Positions 36,977 to 44,992 of a stretch of DNA of 64,000 nucleotides are shown piece by piece. A program made the translations under genes and the position numbers. This DNA is from Sporichthyaceae bacterium (GTDB lineage Bacteria; Actinomycetota; Actinomycetes; Sporichthyales; Sporichthyaceae). The DNA lies in the NCBI GenBank assembly GCA_036269075.1, contig DATASX010000088.1, forward strand, positions 30,024 through 94,023. Direction: 5' to 3'. The notes under the pieces are model-generated. The model saw only the letters and a list, made by a program, of their open reading frames with translations. It made no database searches and was not told the DNA's origin. Within the stretch, counting starts at the first letter, position 1. Every line of letters begins with the position of its first letter.

Positions 36977-38470
36977 CTAGTTGCGGCCGGTGAGCTTCTC
37001 CCGAAGCGCGGCCAAGGCCTCGTCGGAGGCCAAGGTGCCGCTGGCCTCGCCGCCGGTGGCGGCCTCCGAGGAGTACGAGGTCGTCCCGGAGTCGTCCGTG
37101 CCCGCGGCCTCGGCGTCGGCGGCCTGCGCCGCGACGGCCTGCTTGCGGTGCGCGTCGTAGCGGGTGCGGGCCTCGGCGTACTGCCGCTCCCACTCCACCT
37201 GCTGCGTCTCGAAGCCGGGAAGCCACTCGTTGGTCTCCGCGTCGAAGCCCTCCGGGTACACGTAGTGCCCGTCGGCGTCGTACTCGACCTTCATGCCGTA
37301 AGCGGCCGGGTCGAAGTGGTCGTCGCCGACCTCCGCCCCGCCCGCGGTCTCGTTGGCCTGCTTGAGCGACAGCGAGATCCGCCGACGCTCGAGGTCGATG
37401 TCGATGACCTTGACGAAGATCTCGTCGTTGACCTGGACGACCTGCTCGGGCACCTCGACGTGGCGCTCGGCCAACTCCGAGATGTGCACCAGGCCCTCGA
37501 TGCCCTCGTCCACGCGCACGAACGCACCGAACGGCACCAGCTTGGTGACCCGCCCCGGCACGACCTGACCGATCGCGTGGGTCCGGGCGAACTGCTGCCA
37601 CGGGTCCTCCTGCGTCGCCTTCAGCGACAGGGAGACCCGCTCGCGGTCCATGTCGACGTCGAGAACCTCGACGGTGACCTCCTGGCCGACCTCGACAACC
37701 TCGCTCGGATGGTCGATGTGCTTCCACGACAGCTCTGAGACGTGGACCAGACCGTCGACGCCACCGAGGTCGACGAACGCGCCGAAGTTCACGATCGAGG
37801 AGACGACACCCGGTCGGACCTGGCCCTTCTGCAGGGTCGTCAGGAACGTCTGGCGGACCTCGGACTGGGTCTGCTCGAGCCAGGCCCGGCGGGACAGGAC
37901 CACGTTGTTGCGGTTCTTGTCCAGCTCGATGATCTTGGCCTCGAGCTCCTTGCCGACGTACGGCTGGAGGTCGCGCACGCGGCGCATCTCGACCAGCGAC
38001 GCGGGCAGGAAGCCACGCAGGCCGATGTCGAGGATCAGACCGCCCTTGACGACCTCGATCACCGAACCGGTGACGATGCCGTCCTCTTCCTTGATCCGCT
38101 CGATCGTGCCCCAGGCGCGCTCGTACTGGGCGCGCTTCTTGGACAGGATCAGTCGGCCTTCCTTGTCCTCCTTCTGGAGAACCAGGGCCTCGATGGCGTC
38201 GCCGACCTTGACGACGTCGTTCGGGTCGACGTCGTGCTTGATCGACAGCTCGCGGGAGGGGATGACGCCCTCGGTCTTGTAACCGATGTCGAGGAGGACC
38301 TCGTCCCGGTCGACCTTGACGATTACGCCCTCGACGATGTCGCCGTCGTTGAAGTACTTGATGGTCTCGTCGATCGCTGCGAGGAAGTCCTCGGCCGAAC
38401 CGATGTCGTTGATGGCGACCTGAGGAACCGCGGCAGGGGCGGCGTTGAAGGCCTCGACGGTGGTGGTCAT
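36977..38470 (-). CDS. rpsA: 30S ribosomal protein S1
   Basis: Binds mRNA on the 30S subunit. The 497-residue actinobacterial form has four S1 RNA-binding repeats, each with a V-x-G-x-V start: GDIVEGVIVKVDRDEVLLD (about 46-64), GIVTGSVIEVVKGGLILDIG, GQVRPGVVSSIVNFGAFVDLGGVDGLVHVSEL and GQVVPGRVTKLVPFGAFVRVDEGIEGLVHISEL. A C-terminal acidic low-complexity tail follows. ATG 38470 gives the family-like start MTTTVEAF. It stands apart from other ribosomal genes, as usual, near coaE and polA. Confidence 0.97.
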   Translation of the reverse strand: MTTTVEAFNAAPAAVPQVAINDIGSAEDFLAAIDETIKYFNDGDIVEGVIVKVDRDEVLLDIGYKTEGVIPSRELSIKHDVDPNDVVKVGDAIEALVLQKEDKEGRLILSKKRAQYERAWGTIERIKEEDGIVTGSVIEVVKGGLILDIGLRGFLPASLVEMRRVRDLQPYVGKELEAKIIELDKNRNNVVLSRRAWLEQTQSEVRQTFLTTLQKGQVRPGVVSSIVNFGAFVDLGGVDGLVHVSELSWKHIDHPSEVVEVGQEVTVEVLDVDMDRERVSLSLKATQEDPWQQFARTHAIGQVVPGRVTKLVPFGAFVRVDEGIEGLVHISELAERHVEVPEQVVQVNDEIFVKVIDIDLERRRISLSLKQANETAGGAEVGDDHFDPAAYGMKVEYDADGHYVYPEGFDAETNEWLPGFETQQVEWERQYAEARTRYDAHRKQAVAAQAADAEAAGTDDSGTTSYSSEAATGGEASGTLASDEALAALREKLTGRN

Positions 38471-38785
38471 ATGGGAAGTTGCTCCGGACAATTTGGTCGG
38501 GGGGCGCGTGGCCCGCGGGTGGTGCTGCGGGCCGCTCTCGCCTGCCGAAACCCCCGTCGGACCCCTGTCCCGCGCGGCCCGAAAGCCGTGCTGTGACCGA
38601 AATTCATTGACCGGAAACTCGACCTACGACCGTGTCCCCACGACGTCCGGGGTGACACTGGCCCACAACGCGTCTGCCAGAATACTCCCTGCGGTCGACA
38701 AGGCTCAATCCGATCACGCAGGTGAGGCCGGCTTGCCGCATTCACCTGCGGTTTTGCAGAGCGCTCGGCGAGGCGAGGGACCGGG
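38471..38785. other. Intergenic region upstream of rpsA
   Basis: 315 bp with no supported gene. It probably contains the rpsA leader (about 200 nt) and its promoter. Such long leaders are common for ribosomal-protein genes, but no known control element was recognised here. Confidence 0.5.
38679..38708 (-). promoter_or_regulatory. Candidate rpsA promoter
   Basis: On the minus strand, TTGAGC (38708-38703) and TATTCT (38684-38679) are separated by 18 bp, close to the housekeeping sigma consensus (TTGACA/TATAAT). It lies about 210 bp upstream of the rpsA start and would leave a long 5' leader. Sequence match only. Confidence 0.4.
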
Positions 38786-39586
38786 ATGTCTGCAGGAGTC
38801 GGCCGCGACGACTGCCCCGCAGTCCCGACCACACGCGCGAATCGGGCGTGGTGGGACACCGCCGCGGCGGACTACCAGGTCGAGCACGGCGACTTCCTCG
38901 GTGACGTCGATTTCTGCTGGTGCCCGGAAGGACTGCGCGAGTCGACGGCGGGGCTGCTGGGGCCGGTCGCGGGCCGGTCCGTGCTGGAGATCGGCTGCGG
39001 GGCCGCACAGTGCGCGCGGTGGCTGGCGCAGGTCGGCGCGCGGCCGGTCGGCGTGGATCTCTCGGCCGCCCAACTGCGGCAGGCCCGGAAGCTGGACCGG
39101 GACACCGGGATCGCTGTGCCCGTGGTGGTCGCCGACGCGGCCCGATTGCCCTTGGCCGACGCCTCGTTCGACCTGGCCTGCTCGGCCTACGGGGCGCTCC
39201 CGTTCGTCGCGGACACCTTCGCCGTGCACCAAGAGGTGGCCCGGGTGCTGCGGCCCGGTGGGCGCTGGGTTTTCTCGGTGACCCACCCGATCAGGTGGTG
39301 CCTGCCCGACGACCCGGACGAGGGCGGGCTGGTCGTGCGCGACTCCTACTTCGACCGCCGTGCCTACGTCGAGTACGACCAGGCCGGCCTGCCGTCCTAC
39401 GTGGAGCACCACCGCACGATCGGCGACCATGTCCGGTCGGTGGTCGCCGCGGGCCTGGAGGTGCTCGACCTGGTCGAACCCGAGTGGCCGCAGGACCACG
39501 AGCGCACCTGGGGAGGGTGGAGCCCGCTGCGCGGCCGGTTGATCCCCGGAACCGCGATCTTCGTGACCCGGCGGCCCCCGGCGTGA
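38786..39586 (+). CDS. Class I SAM-dependent methyltransferase
   Basis: A 266-residue protein with motif I SVLEIGCGAAQCARWLAQVGA, the acidic residue in PVGVDLSAAQL, and FDLACSAYGALPFV. The N-terminal RANRAWWDTAAADYQVEHG and the C-terminal PEWPQDHERTWGGWSPLRGRLIPGTAIF are typical of a widespread actinobacterial methyltransferase group that often lies next to rpsA. Substrate unknown. Divergent from rpsA. Confidence 0.88.
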   Translation: MSAGVGRDDCPAVPTTRANRAWWDTAAADYQVEHGDFLGDVDFCWCPEGLRESTAGLLGPVAGRSVLEIGCGAAQCARWLAQVGARPVGVDLSAAQLRQARKLDRDTGIAVPVVVADAARLPLADASFDLACSAYGALPFVADTFAVHQEVARVLRPGGRWVFSVTHPIRWCLPDDPDEGGLVVRDSYFDRRAYVEYDQAGLPSYVEHHRTIGDHVRSVVAAGLEVLDLVEPEWPQDHERTWGGWSPLRGRLIPGTAIFVTRRPPA

Positions 39587-39595
39587 CCGCTGCCG

Positions 39596-41023
39596 TCAGG
39601 CGGTGGCCGGCACGGTGACCGCCACGGTCGACGCGATCGACGGCAGATCCGACGGGCCGGGGGTGGCCTCCGACGTCGGCGGGGGCAGCGTCGGGGTCGG
39701 GGTGTCAGTCGGTGCCGAGGTGGGCTCCGTGGTCGGCGGCGTCGTGGGCGGGTCGGTCGGTGCGGCCGTTACGGGCGCGCTGGGCGTCGGGTCCGGCTTC
39801 GGCGGGGCCGAGGCGGTCGGGGCCGGGCTGGTCGTGGGAACCGGCGTCGCGGTCTTGGGCGGGGCGCTCGGGGACCCGGTCGGGGTTGCCGTGGGGGTTG
39901 CCGTGGGGGTCGCCGTCGGGGTGCCCGGCAGCGTGATCGACGGGAACGAGCCCGCGTACACCCCGGCCCAGGTCAGCACGAGCGAGACGTACTGCCAGGA
40001 CTGGTTGTAGCGGTACACCGCTCCCAGCAGGCCGTTGCGGGTGCTCAGGTCGCCCCCGCCGTCGCACAGGTAGGCCGCGGTGGTCAGTGCCGCGTCGTAG
40101 ATGTTCTCCGGGTCGGCGATGCCGTCGCCGTTGCCGTCCTGCGCGTACGGCGCCCAAGTGCTCGGCAGGAACTGCATCGGCCCGACCGCGCGGGCGTAGG
40201 GGCCGGCACCGTCCATCGCCGGGTTGGTGTTCAGCACCCGGGCGAACCCGTTGGCGCCGTTCAACGCCGGACCGAGAATCGCCGTCAACATCTCGCCGGC
40301 GGAGTTGACCGCCCCGTTGTCGGCCTGACCGGACTCGACCTCCCCGATGCCGGCCAACAAGGCCCAGGGCAGGTGACAGGCGGGTTGTTCCTTGGCCATT
40401 CGGGTGGCCGCCGACTCGTAGGCGGCCAGCACGATCGTCGGGATTCCCCGGTAGGACCCGGCAGGGATCGTGACCTGGGTCGACGGGGTGGTCGTCGCGG
40501 TCGGCGCGACGAGCGGCACCGGGCCGAGCACCGGCAGCGGCGCGGTCGGCGCACCGGGAGCGGGACTGACGGTCGGCAGCGGCTCGTTCGCGCCAATGCC
40601 GTGCAGTTGGTTGTTGGAGTCGGCCGGGGCCATCAGCACGGCCTGGCCGCCACCGCCGGGCAGGATGTTGGCCAGGCCGACGGTCAGAGCCACGACCGCG
40701 CCGGCCACACCGGCCAGCCGCAGGTTGCTCTCCTTGCGGACCAGGGCCTCGGGCACAACCGGGAAGTCACGCGAGTCCCACACCAGACCGACGTCGTCCG
40801 TCTGCTCGAACCGGATCCCGCCCAGCGGCGTCCGCAGCGGCGCGGTGGCGTCGGTGGCGTCGGTGGCGTCGGTGAAGAACTCACCGGGCTCGGTCGGCTT
40901 CGTCGAGGCCGTCGGCTCCGGCCGTCGCAGTCGCTCGCGCACGACCCGGTCGACCCGGTCGACCAACTCGGCAGCAGGCGAAAGCGCCTGCTGCGCTCGG
41001 CTCAATCGCTTGTGGGTACCCAT
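39596..41023 (-). CDS. Membrane-anchored lytic murein transglycosylase
   Basis: A 475-residue cell-wall enzyme. A cytoplasmic N-terminus of about 100 residues includes a TDATDATDATA repeat and is followed by a single membrane helix (GVAGAVVALTVGLANIL). After a linker comes an SLT/MltB-like catalytic domain: CHLPWALLAGIGEVESGQADNG with the catalytic Glu, AVGPMQFLPSTWAPYA, and a Ca-loop-like DGNGDGIADPENIYDAA. The last ~110 residues are Pro/Thr-rich repeats (TPTATPTATPTATP), which probably span the wall. It cleaves glycan strands to 1,6-anhydro products. Confidence 0.85.
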   Translation of the reverse strand: MGTHKRLSRAQQALSPAAELVDRVDRVVRERLRRPEPTASTKPTEPGEFFTDATDATDATAPLRTPLGGIRFEQTDDVGLVWDSRDFPVVPEALVRKESNLRLAGVAGAVVALTVGLANILPGGGGQAVLMAPADSNNQLHGIGANEPLPTVSPAPGAPTAPLPVLGPVPLVAPTATTTPSTQVTIPAGSYRGIPTIVLAAYESAATRMAKEQPACHLPWALLAGIGEVESGQADNGAVNSAGEMLTAILGPALNGANGFARVLNTNPAMDGAGPYARAVGPMQFLPSTWAPYAQDGNGDGIADPENIYDAALTTAAYLCDGGGDLSTRNGLLGAVYRYNQSWQYVSLVLTWAGVYAGSFPSITLPGTPTATPTATPTATPTGSPSAPPKTATPVPTTSPAPTASAPPKPDPTPSAPVTAAPTDPPTTPPTTEPTSAPTDTPTPTLPPPTSEATPGPSDLPSIASTVAVTVPATA

Positions 41024-41144
41024 CGGACGAGGTATCGGCCGCGGCGCCCGCGCGCTTTACCCCGATCCGCCGGCTGCTTGATTCCGTGGCCGCCTCGACG
41101 TCGGCCCGGTACGGGGCAGGCCCGCGAGGCCGGCACCGTCTAGG

Positions 41145-41633
41145 GTGCCCCGCGTGGACACGATCCTTGCGCTGTGCGCGGACCTGCCCGAGCGGCAATT
41201 CCCGACCGGGGCAGAGCTGCTGTCCGAAGGAGCGCGCAGCGGCGTGGTGCACGTGCTGACCGAAGGCACCGTGGGTGTGGAGGTGGGCGGGGTCCTGGTC
41301 AAGCGGGTGGGCGAGCCGGGGGCGTTCCTCGGCGAGATCGCCGCGCTGCTCGACGCCCCCCACTCGGCCCGCGTGGTCGCGCTGACCGACACCCGGACCC
41401 GGGTGATGAGCGTCGCTTCGATCAGCGAGAACCCAGCAGTGCTGCTGGCCATCGCCCGACTGCTCGCCGCAAGGTTGAACGCGATGACCGGTTACCTGGT
41501 CGACCTGCGCAACCAGTACGCCGACGACACCACGCACCTGGGTCTGATGGCCGAGGTGCTCTCGGAGTTGACCTCCGTGCGGCCCAGCGGCTTCGTGGGC
41601 GGTTCCGACCGGACCGACGTCCCCGACTACTGA
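41145..41633 (+). CDS. Cyclic nucleotide-binding domain protein
   Basis: The 162-residue protein has a cNMP-binding beta-barrel with VHVLTEGTVGVEVGGVLVKRVGEPGAFLGEIAALLDAPHSARVVALTDT. The segment FLGEIAALLDAPHSARV corresponds to the phosphate-binding cassette (consensus FGELALL..xRxAxV), with His-Ser-Ala-Arg in the usual position. C-terminal helices but no DNA-binding domain. Start GTG 41145 or GTG 41154. Its end overlaps the converging phosphoesterase gene by 7 bp. One of three cNMP-domain genes within 4 kb. Confidence 0.85.
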   Translation: MPRVDTILALCADLPERQFPTGAELLSEGARSGVVHVLTEGTVGVEVGGVLVKRVGEPGAFLGEIAALLDAPHSARVVALTDTRTRVMSVASISENPAVLLAIARLLAARLNAMTGYLVDLRNQYADDTTHLGLMAEVLSELTSVRPSGFVGGSDRTDVPDY

Positions 41634-42352
41634 ACCTGCGCCAACTCGCGTTCCTCGACGCCGGTCATCGAGTGCCAGGCGGCCCGCTGCTCAGCCAGGT
41701 CGATCTCGACCCAGGTCGGTGTCGAGCCGGTCTGCTTGCCGGGGTTGAACACCAACGTCGACCCGACCCGGTCCACCCAGGAACCGTCCGGTGCGAACGG
41801 GGCCTGGTGGATGTGGCCGCACAACACCGCGTAGGGCTGCCGGCGGGCGATCCACTCGGTCGCGGTGGCGTCGCCGTAGTGCCGTGACCCGGTCCAGCTG
41901 AGCAACGACTCCGGAGGGGAGTGATAGACCCAGATCCAGCGCCGCACCCCGGTCCGGTCCACCGAGTCCAGCAACGCCTCGGAGTCGGCTCGCGCGACCG
42001 GGCCGTCCCACCAGGGCAGGACGCTGATCAGGTCCTCCCCCAGCCGGACCGATGAACCGTCGCCGATGAGTCCGCCGATCCCGGCGGCGGTCAACCAGTC
42101 GGCGGTCTTCTCCCCGGCCGCGCTGTGGGTGTTCAGGTCGTGGTTGCCCGAGCAGGCGATGACCGTGGTCGAGGCGGCCAGCTTGCGCAGCGTCGCACCG
42201 ATCGCGACGATCTGGGCCTCGACGGACACCGGCGCCGCGATGCTGAGCAGGTCGCCGGCCAGCACCACCGCATCGAAGTCGGCGGCCCGGGCCAACACCC
42301 AGTCGAACTGACGCAACGAGTAGTGCAGGTCGGAAAGCAGCAGCAGCCGCAT
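41627..42352 (-). CDS. Metallophosphoesterase
   Basis: A 241-residue calcineurin-like phosphoesterase with metal-binding motifs LLSDLHYS (6-13), AGDLLS, CSGNHDLN and CGHIHQAPF. The arrangement fits the class that includes cyclic-nucleotide phosphodiesterases (CpdA/Rv0805-like) as well as others. Its position next to three cyclic-nucleotide-binding proteins makes a cNMP phosphodiesterase role attractive, but this is inference. No signal peptide. Confidence 0.85.
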   Translation of the reverse strand: MRLLLLSDLHYSLRQFDWVLARAADFDAVVLAGDLLSIAAPVSVEAQIVAIGATLRKLAASTTVIACSGNHDLNTHSAAGEKTADWLTAAGIGGLIGDGSSVRLGEDLISVLPWWDGPVARADSEALLDSVDRTGVRRWIWVYHSPPESLLSWTGSRHYGDATATEWIARRQPYAVLCGHIHQAPFAPDGSWVDRVGSTLVFNPGKQTGSTPTWVEIDLAEQRAAWHSMTGVEERELAQVQ

Positions 42353-42398
42353 CTTCAGGTCCCTCGCGTCCCGGGCAGTTGCCCAGACCGTACCGGGG

Positions 42399-44309
42399 CT
42401 ACGCGGGGACCGCGGTGGCCGCGGACGTCTCGGGGCCTGCCGGGTCCAGTTCCTTCGCGGTCAGCACCGCCAGCTCGGTCGCCTCCACCGCCGTCACCGT
42501 CGCTGTCCGCGAACCGGTGATTCGCAACCCGATGGAGCCGAATTCGCGTCCCACGCCCAACGTCGTCATGCGGCCCGGGGCGTCCACCCGCACCGCCCCC
42601 GAGAGCACCACGTAGCAGCAGTCCGCCGGATCCCCGGCCTGGAACACGACGCTGCCGGGCGCGAACCAGACCCGACCGGCGCGGCGGGCCACTTCCGCAG
42701 CGCGCCGCTCGCCCAGGGAAGCCACGGTCGGCGCTGCGCGGATCAGCTCGTCCGCATCGCCGGGCGGGACGTCCGGCCCGGGCATCGGCTCGGGCATCGC
42801 CTCGGACATCGCCTCGGGCACGGTGGCCAGACCGGTGAACGCGAGCAGGAAGCTGTCCCGGTCGATGACCAACGCCTCGGCGTCCTCGGCGGCGACCACG
42901 GTCGCGGTGCGCGGGATCGCGTGCAGGAGTCCGATCTCGCCGAAACCGGATCCCGGGCCCAACCGCTTCGGCTCCATACCCGGTGCCAGGACCAGCGCGC
43001 TACCCGAACGCAGCACCCAATAAGTGTCGCCGTAATCCCCGGCGACGATCAGTTGCCGGCCCTCGGCGCAGGAGACAGACCGGGCCCCCGCGGCCAAGGT
43101 CTCTATCGCGTCCAGCGGCAACCGGCGCAGCAGCGGCACCGACTGGAGCAGAGCCCACGTGCTCATCCGCTCGGCGATGTCGCGCTCGGCCCGGTGGGCC
43201 AGGGGCCAGCCGATTGCCATGACCACGAGGACTATTTCGCAGCCGACCACCAGTGCCAGCCGGGGCCCCAGCAGCTGAGCCAGGAGCGGGGTACCGAAGG
43301 CGCCGACCCCCTCGAGTATCAGTTTCAGGTTCTCGTTGATCGCGGAGACCGCGGCGGCGTTGCGATGGTCGACGACACGCGGGATCACCGTCGATGCCGA
43401 CAGATCGGCCAGCGCCAGGGCCAGACCCCAGACGAACATCGCCAGCAGGCTGAGCCAGACCAGGGGGAAGTCCGCCACACTCTGCGTCGCCGCGGCCGCG
43501 ACCGTGATCGACAGGCACATCCACGGCGCAAGGCGGCGGCCGGCCAGCAGGTGGCGGGTGATCGCCAAGGAAAGCAGTCCGCCGAGGCCTGCCGCGCACG
43601 CGAGCAGCGACACCCCGCGCGAACCCAGGCCCAGCGTCCGGGTCGCCAGGACCACGACGACACCGGACCAGACCCCCCGCAGCAGCGTGCGCATCGAGCC
43701 CATCAGCACCGGCACCACAGCGGCCCTGGTCCGCACCGCAGGCAGGGATCCCAGCAGCGACTGGACCCGCGGTCGACCCCGCAACGGGGCGGTGGCGGTG
43801 GACGCGAACACGCCGGGAAGTACGGCCAGGATCGCCACGGCCATGAGCAGGCAGGTGGGCCCCAGGCCCGCCACAGCGCACAGCGCGGCTCCGACCGTCG
43901 CGCCGGTCAACCCCCCGACGGATTTCGCATTCGCCAGGGCGGCCGAGGCCCGGGCCACCCCTTCCACCGAGTGCGACAGTCGCGGCAAGGCCGCCGCCAG
44001 CGCCGGTCGGACGACCTGCGCCACGGCCATGTCCAACCCGAGCAGCAGGACGAGCACTTGGACGGAGGCGCCGGCGAGCGCCGCTGCCCCGCACACGACG
44101 ATCAGGGCCGCCCGCGCAGCGGGCACCGTGCGAAGCGTCCGGCCGATCCCGGCCCGGGCCAGGACCGCGGGCACGGCGAACCCGGCCAGGGCCGGCGGGA
44201 AGAACCGCACGGCGAGCAGCGACAACTCGCGGGTGCCACCGTGGTTGAACAGGTGGATGGCCAACGCAGCGGTTCCCGCCTGGTCGCACAGCGAGAGCAC
44301 TCCGAACAT
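42399..44309 (-). CDS. MFS-type membrane protein fused to two cyclic nucleotide-binding domains
   Basis: The 636-residue protein has about 10-12 predicted helices in residues 1-370 (for example LALLAVRFFPPALAGFAVPAVL, VVVVLATRTLGLGSRGVSLLACAAGLG), an MFS-like pattern. Residues about 385-500 form one cNMP-binding domain (GDYGDTYWVLRSGSALVL..GSGFGEIGLLHAIPRTATVVA). After a Met/Pro linker, residues about 530-625 form a second (GDPADCCYVVLSGAVRVD..GREFGSIGLRITGSRTATV). The first keeps FGEIGLL..RTATV; the second reads FGSIGLR, losing the conserved Glu. Probably a transporter or sensor gated by cyclic nucleotide. Start ATG 44309 fits the first helix. Confidence 0.8.
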   Translation of the reverse strand: MFGVLSLCDQAGTAALAIHLFNHGGTRELSLLAVRFFPPALAGFAVPAVLARAGIGRTLRTVPAARAALIVVCGAAALAGASVQVLVLLLGLDMAVAQVVRPALAAALPRLSHSVEGVARASAALANAKSVGGLTGATVGAALCAVAGLGPTCLLMAVAILAVLPGVFASTATAPLRGRPRVQSLLGSLPAVRTRAAVVPVLMGSMRTLLRGVWSGVVVVLATRTLGLGSRGVSLLACAAGLGGLLSLAITRHLLAGRRLAPWMCLSITVAAAATQSVADFPLVWLSLLAMFVWGLALALADLSASTVIPRVVDHRNAAAVSAINENLKLILEGVGAFGTPLLAQLLGPRLALVVGCEIVLVVMAIGWPLAHRAERDIAERMSTWALLQSVPLLRRLPLDAIETLAAGARSVSCAEGRQLIVAGDYGDTYWVLRSGSALVLAPGMEPKRLGPGSGFGEIGLLHAIPRTATVVAAEDAEALVIDRDSFLLAFTGLATVPEAMSEAMPEPMPGPDVPPGDADELIRAAPTVASLGERRAAEVARRAGRVWFAPGSVVFQAGDPADCCYVVLSGAVRVDAPGRMTTLGVGREFGSIGLRITGSRTATVTAVEATELAVLTAKELDPAGPETSAATAVPA

Positions 44310-44598
44310 GACGGTGAGCCAACGCGCCGACCCCAGCTGGGCCTTGTTCCCAGGCGCACGTCACCCCCTACCGTCACGACCGGGCAAGAGCCCCCATCCA
44401 GGTCGATCGCGGACGACCGGACGATGCTGTGCTCATCGTGCGGACGCTACCGCCGCTCGCGCCAGTGATCGAAAGCCGATCCGTGGTCGCGCGACGGTGG
44501 GGCGGCAACGTTCACTGTCCGGCCATTTTTCGTTCACCTGGCCAGGAGATCTTCTGGCCAACCGCAATGTCGCACGCCCCCTGCCTCCTGGAGCGACC

Positions 44599-44961
44599 GT
44601 GAGCAACAGCGCCGTGTTCGCCAACGCCCGCAAGGTGGAGCAGTTGCGCGCCGGAGACGTCCTGTTCCACGAGGGCGACATGGGCGAGGAGATGTACGGG
44701 GTCATCTCGGGGACCCTCGAGCTGAGCTCGGCCGGCACGCCTGTCACGCGGATCACCGAGGGCGGGGTGTTCGGCGAACTCGCGCTGGTCGACAAGGAGC
44801 CGCGCAGCCTGACCGCGACCGCCGCCACCGACGCCTCGGTGGCCGTGATCGACCGCCGGATGTTCCTCTTCCTGATCCACGAGACACCGACCTTCGCCCT
44901 CGACGTGATGGGCTCGATGGCTGCGCGGTTGCGGGCCCAGACCGCGGTTGTACCGCGCTGA
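44599..44961 (+). CDS. Single-domain cyclic nucleotide-binding protein
   Basis: A 120-residue stand-alone cNMP-binding barrel (GDVLFHEGDMGEEMYGVISGTLELS..GGVFGELALVDKEPRSLTATAATDASV). It carries a full phosphate-binding cassette, FGELALVDKEPRSLTA. No effector domain is attached. GTG 44599 lies behind CTGGAG. Divergent from the MFS fusion, with a 289-bp spacer that holds an imperfect TGGCCAG palindrome (44539-44560). Probably a sink or regulatory partner for cyclic nucleotide. Confidence 0.85.
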   Translation: MSNSAVFANARKVEQLRAGDVLFHEGDMGEEMYGVISGTLELSSAGTPVTRITEGGVFGELALVDKEPRSLTATAATDASVAVIDRRMFLFLIHETPTFALDVMGSMAARLRAQTAVVPR

Positions 44962-44992
44962 GGCCGAACGCCTCGGGGCGACGACGGCTCGG

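Noticed and set aside
44539..44560. TGGCCAG...CTGGCCA inverted repeat as a CRP site upstream of the cNMP protein gene
   Set aside because: Does not match the TGTGA-N6-TCACA type consensus; arms are short and common in GC-rich DNA.
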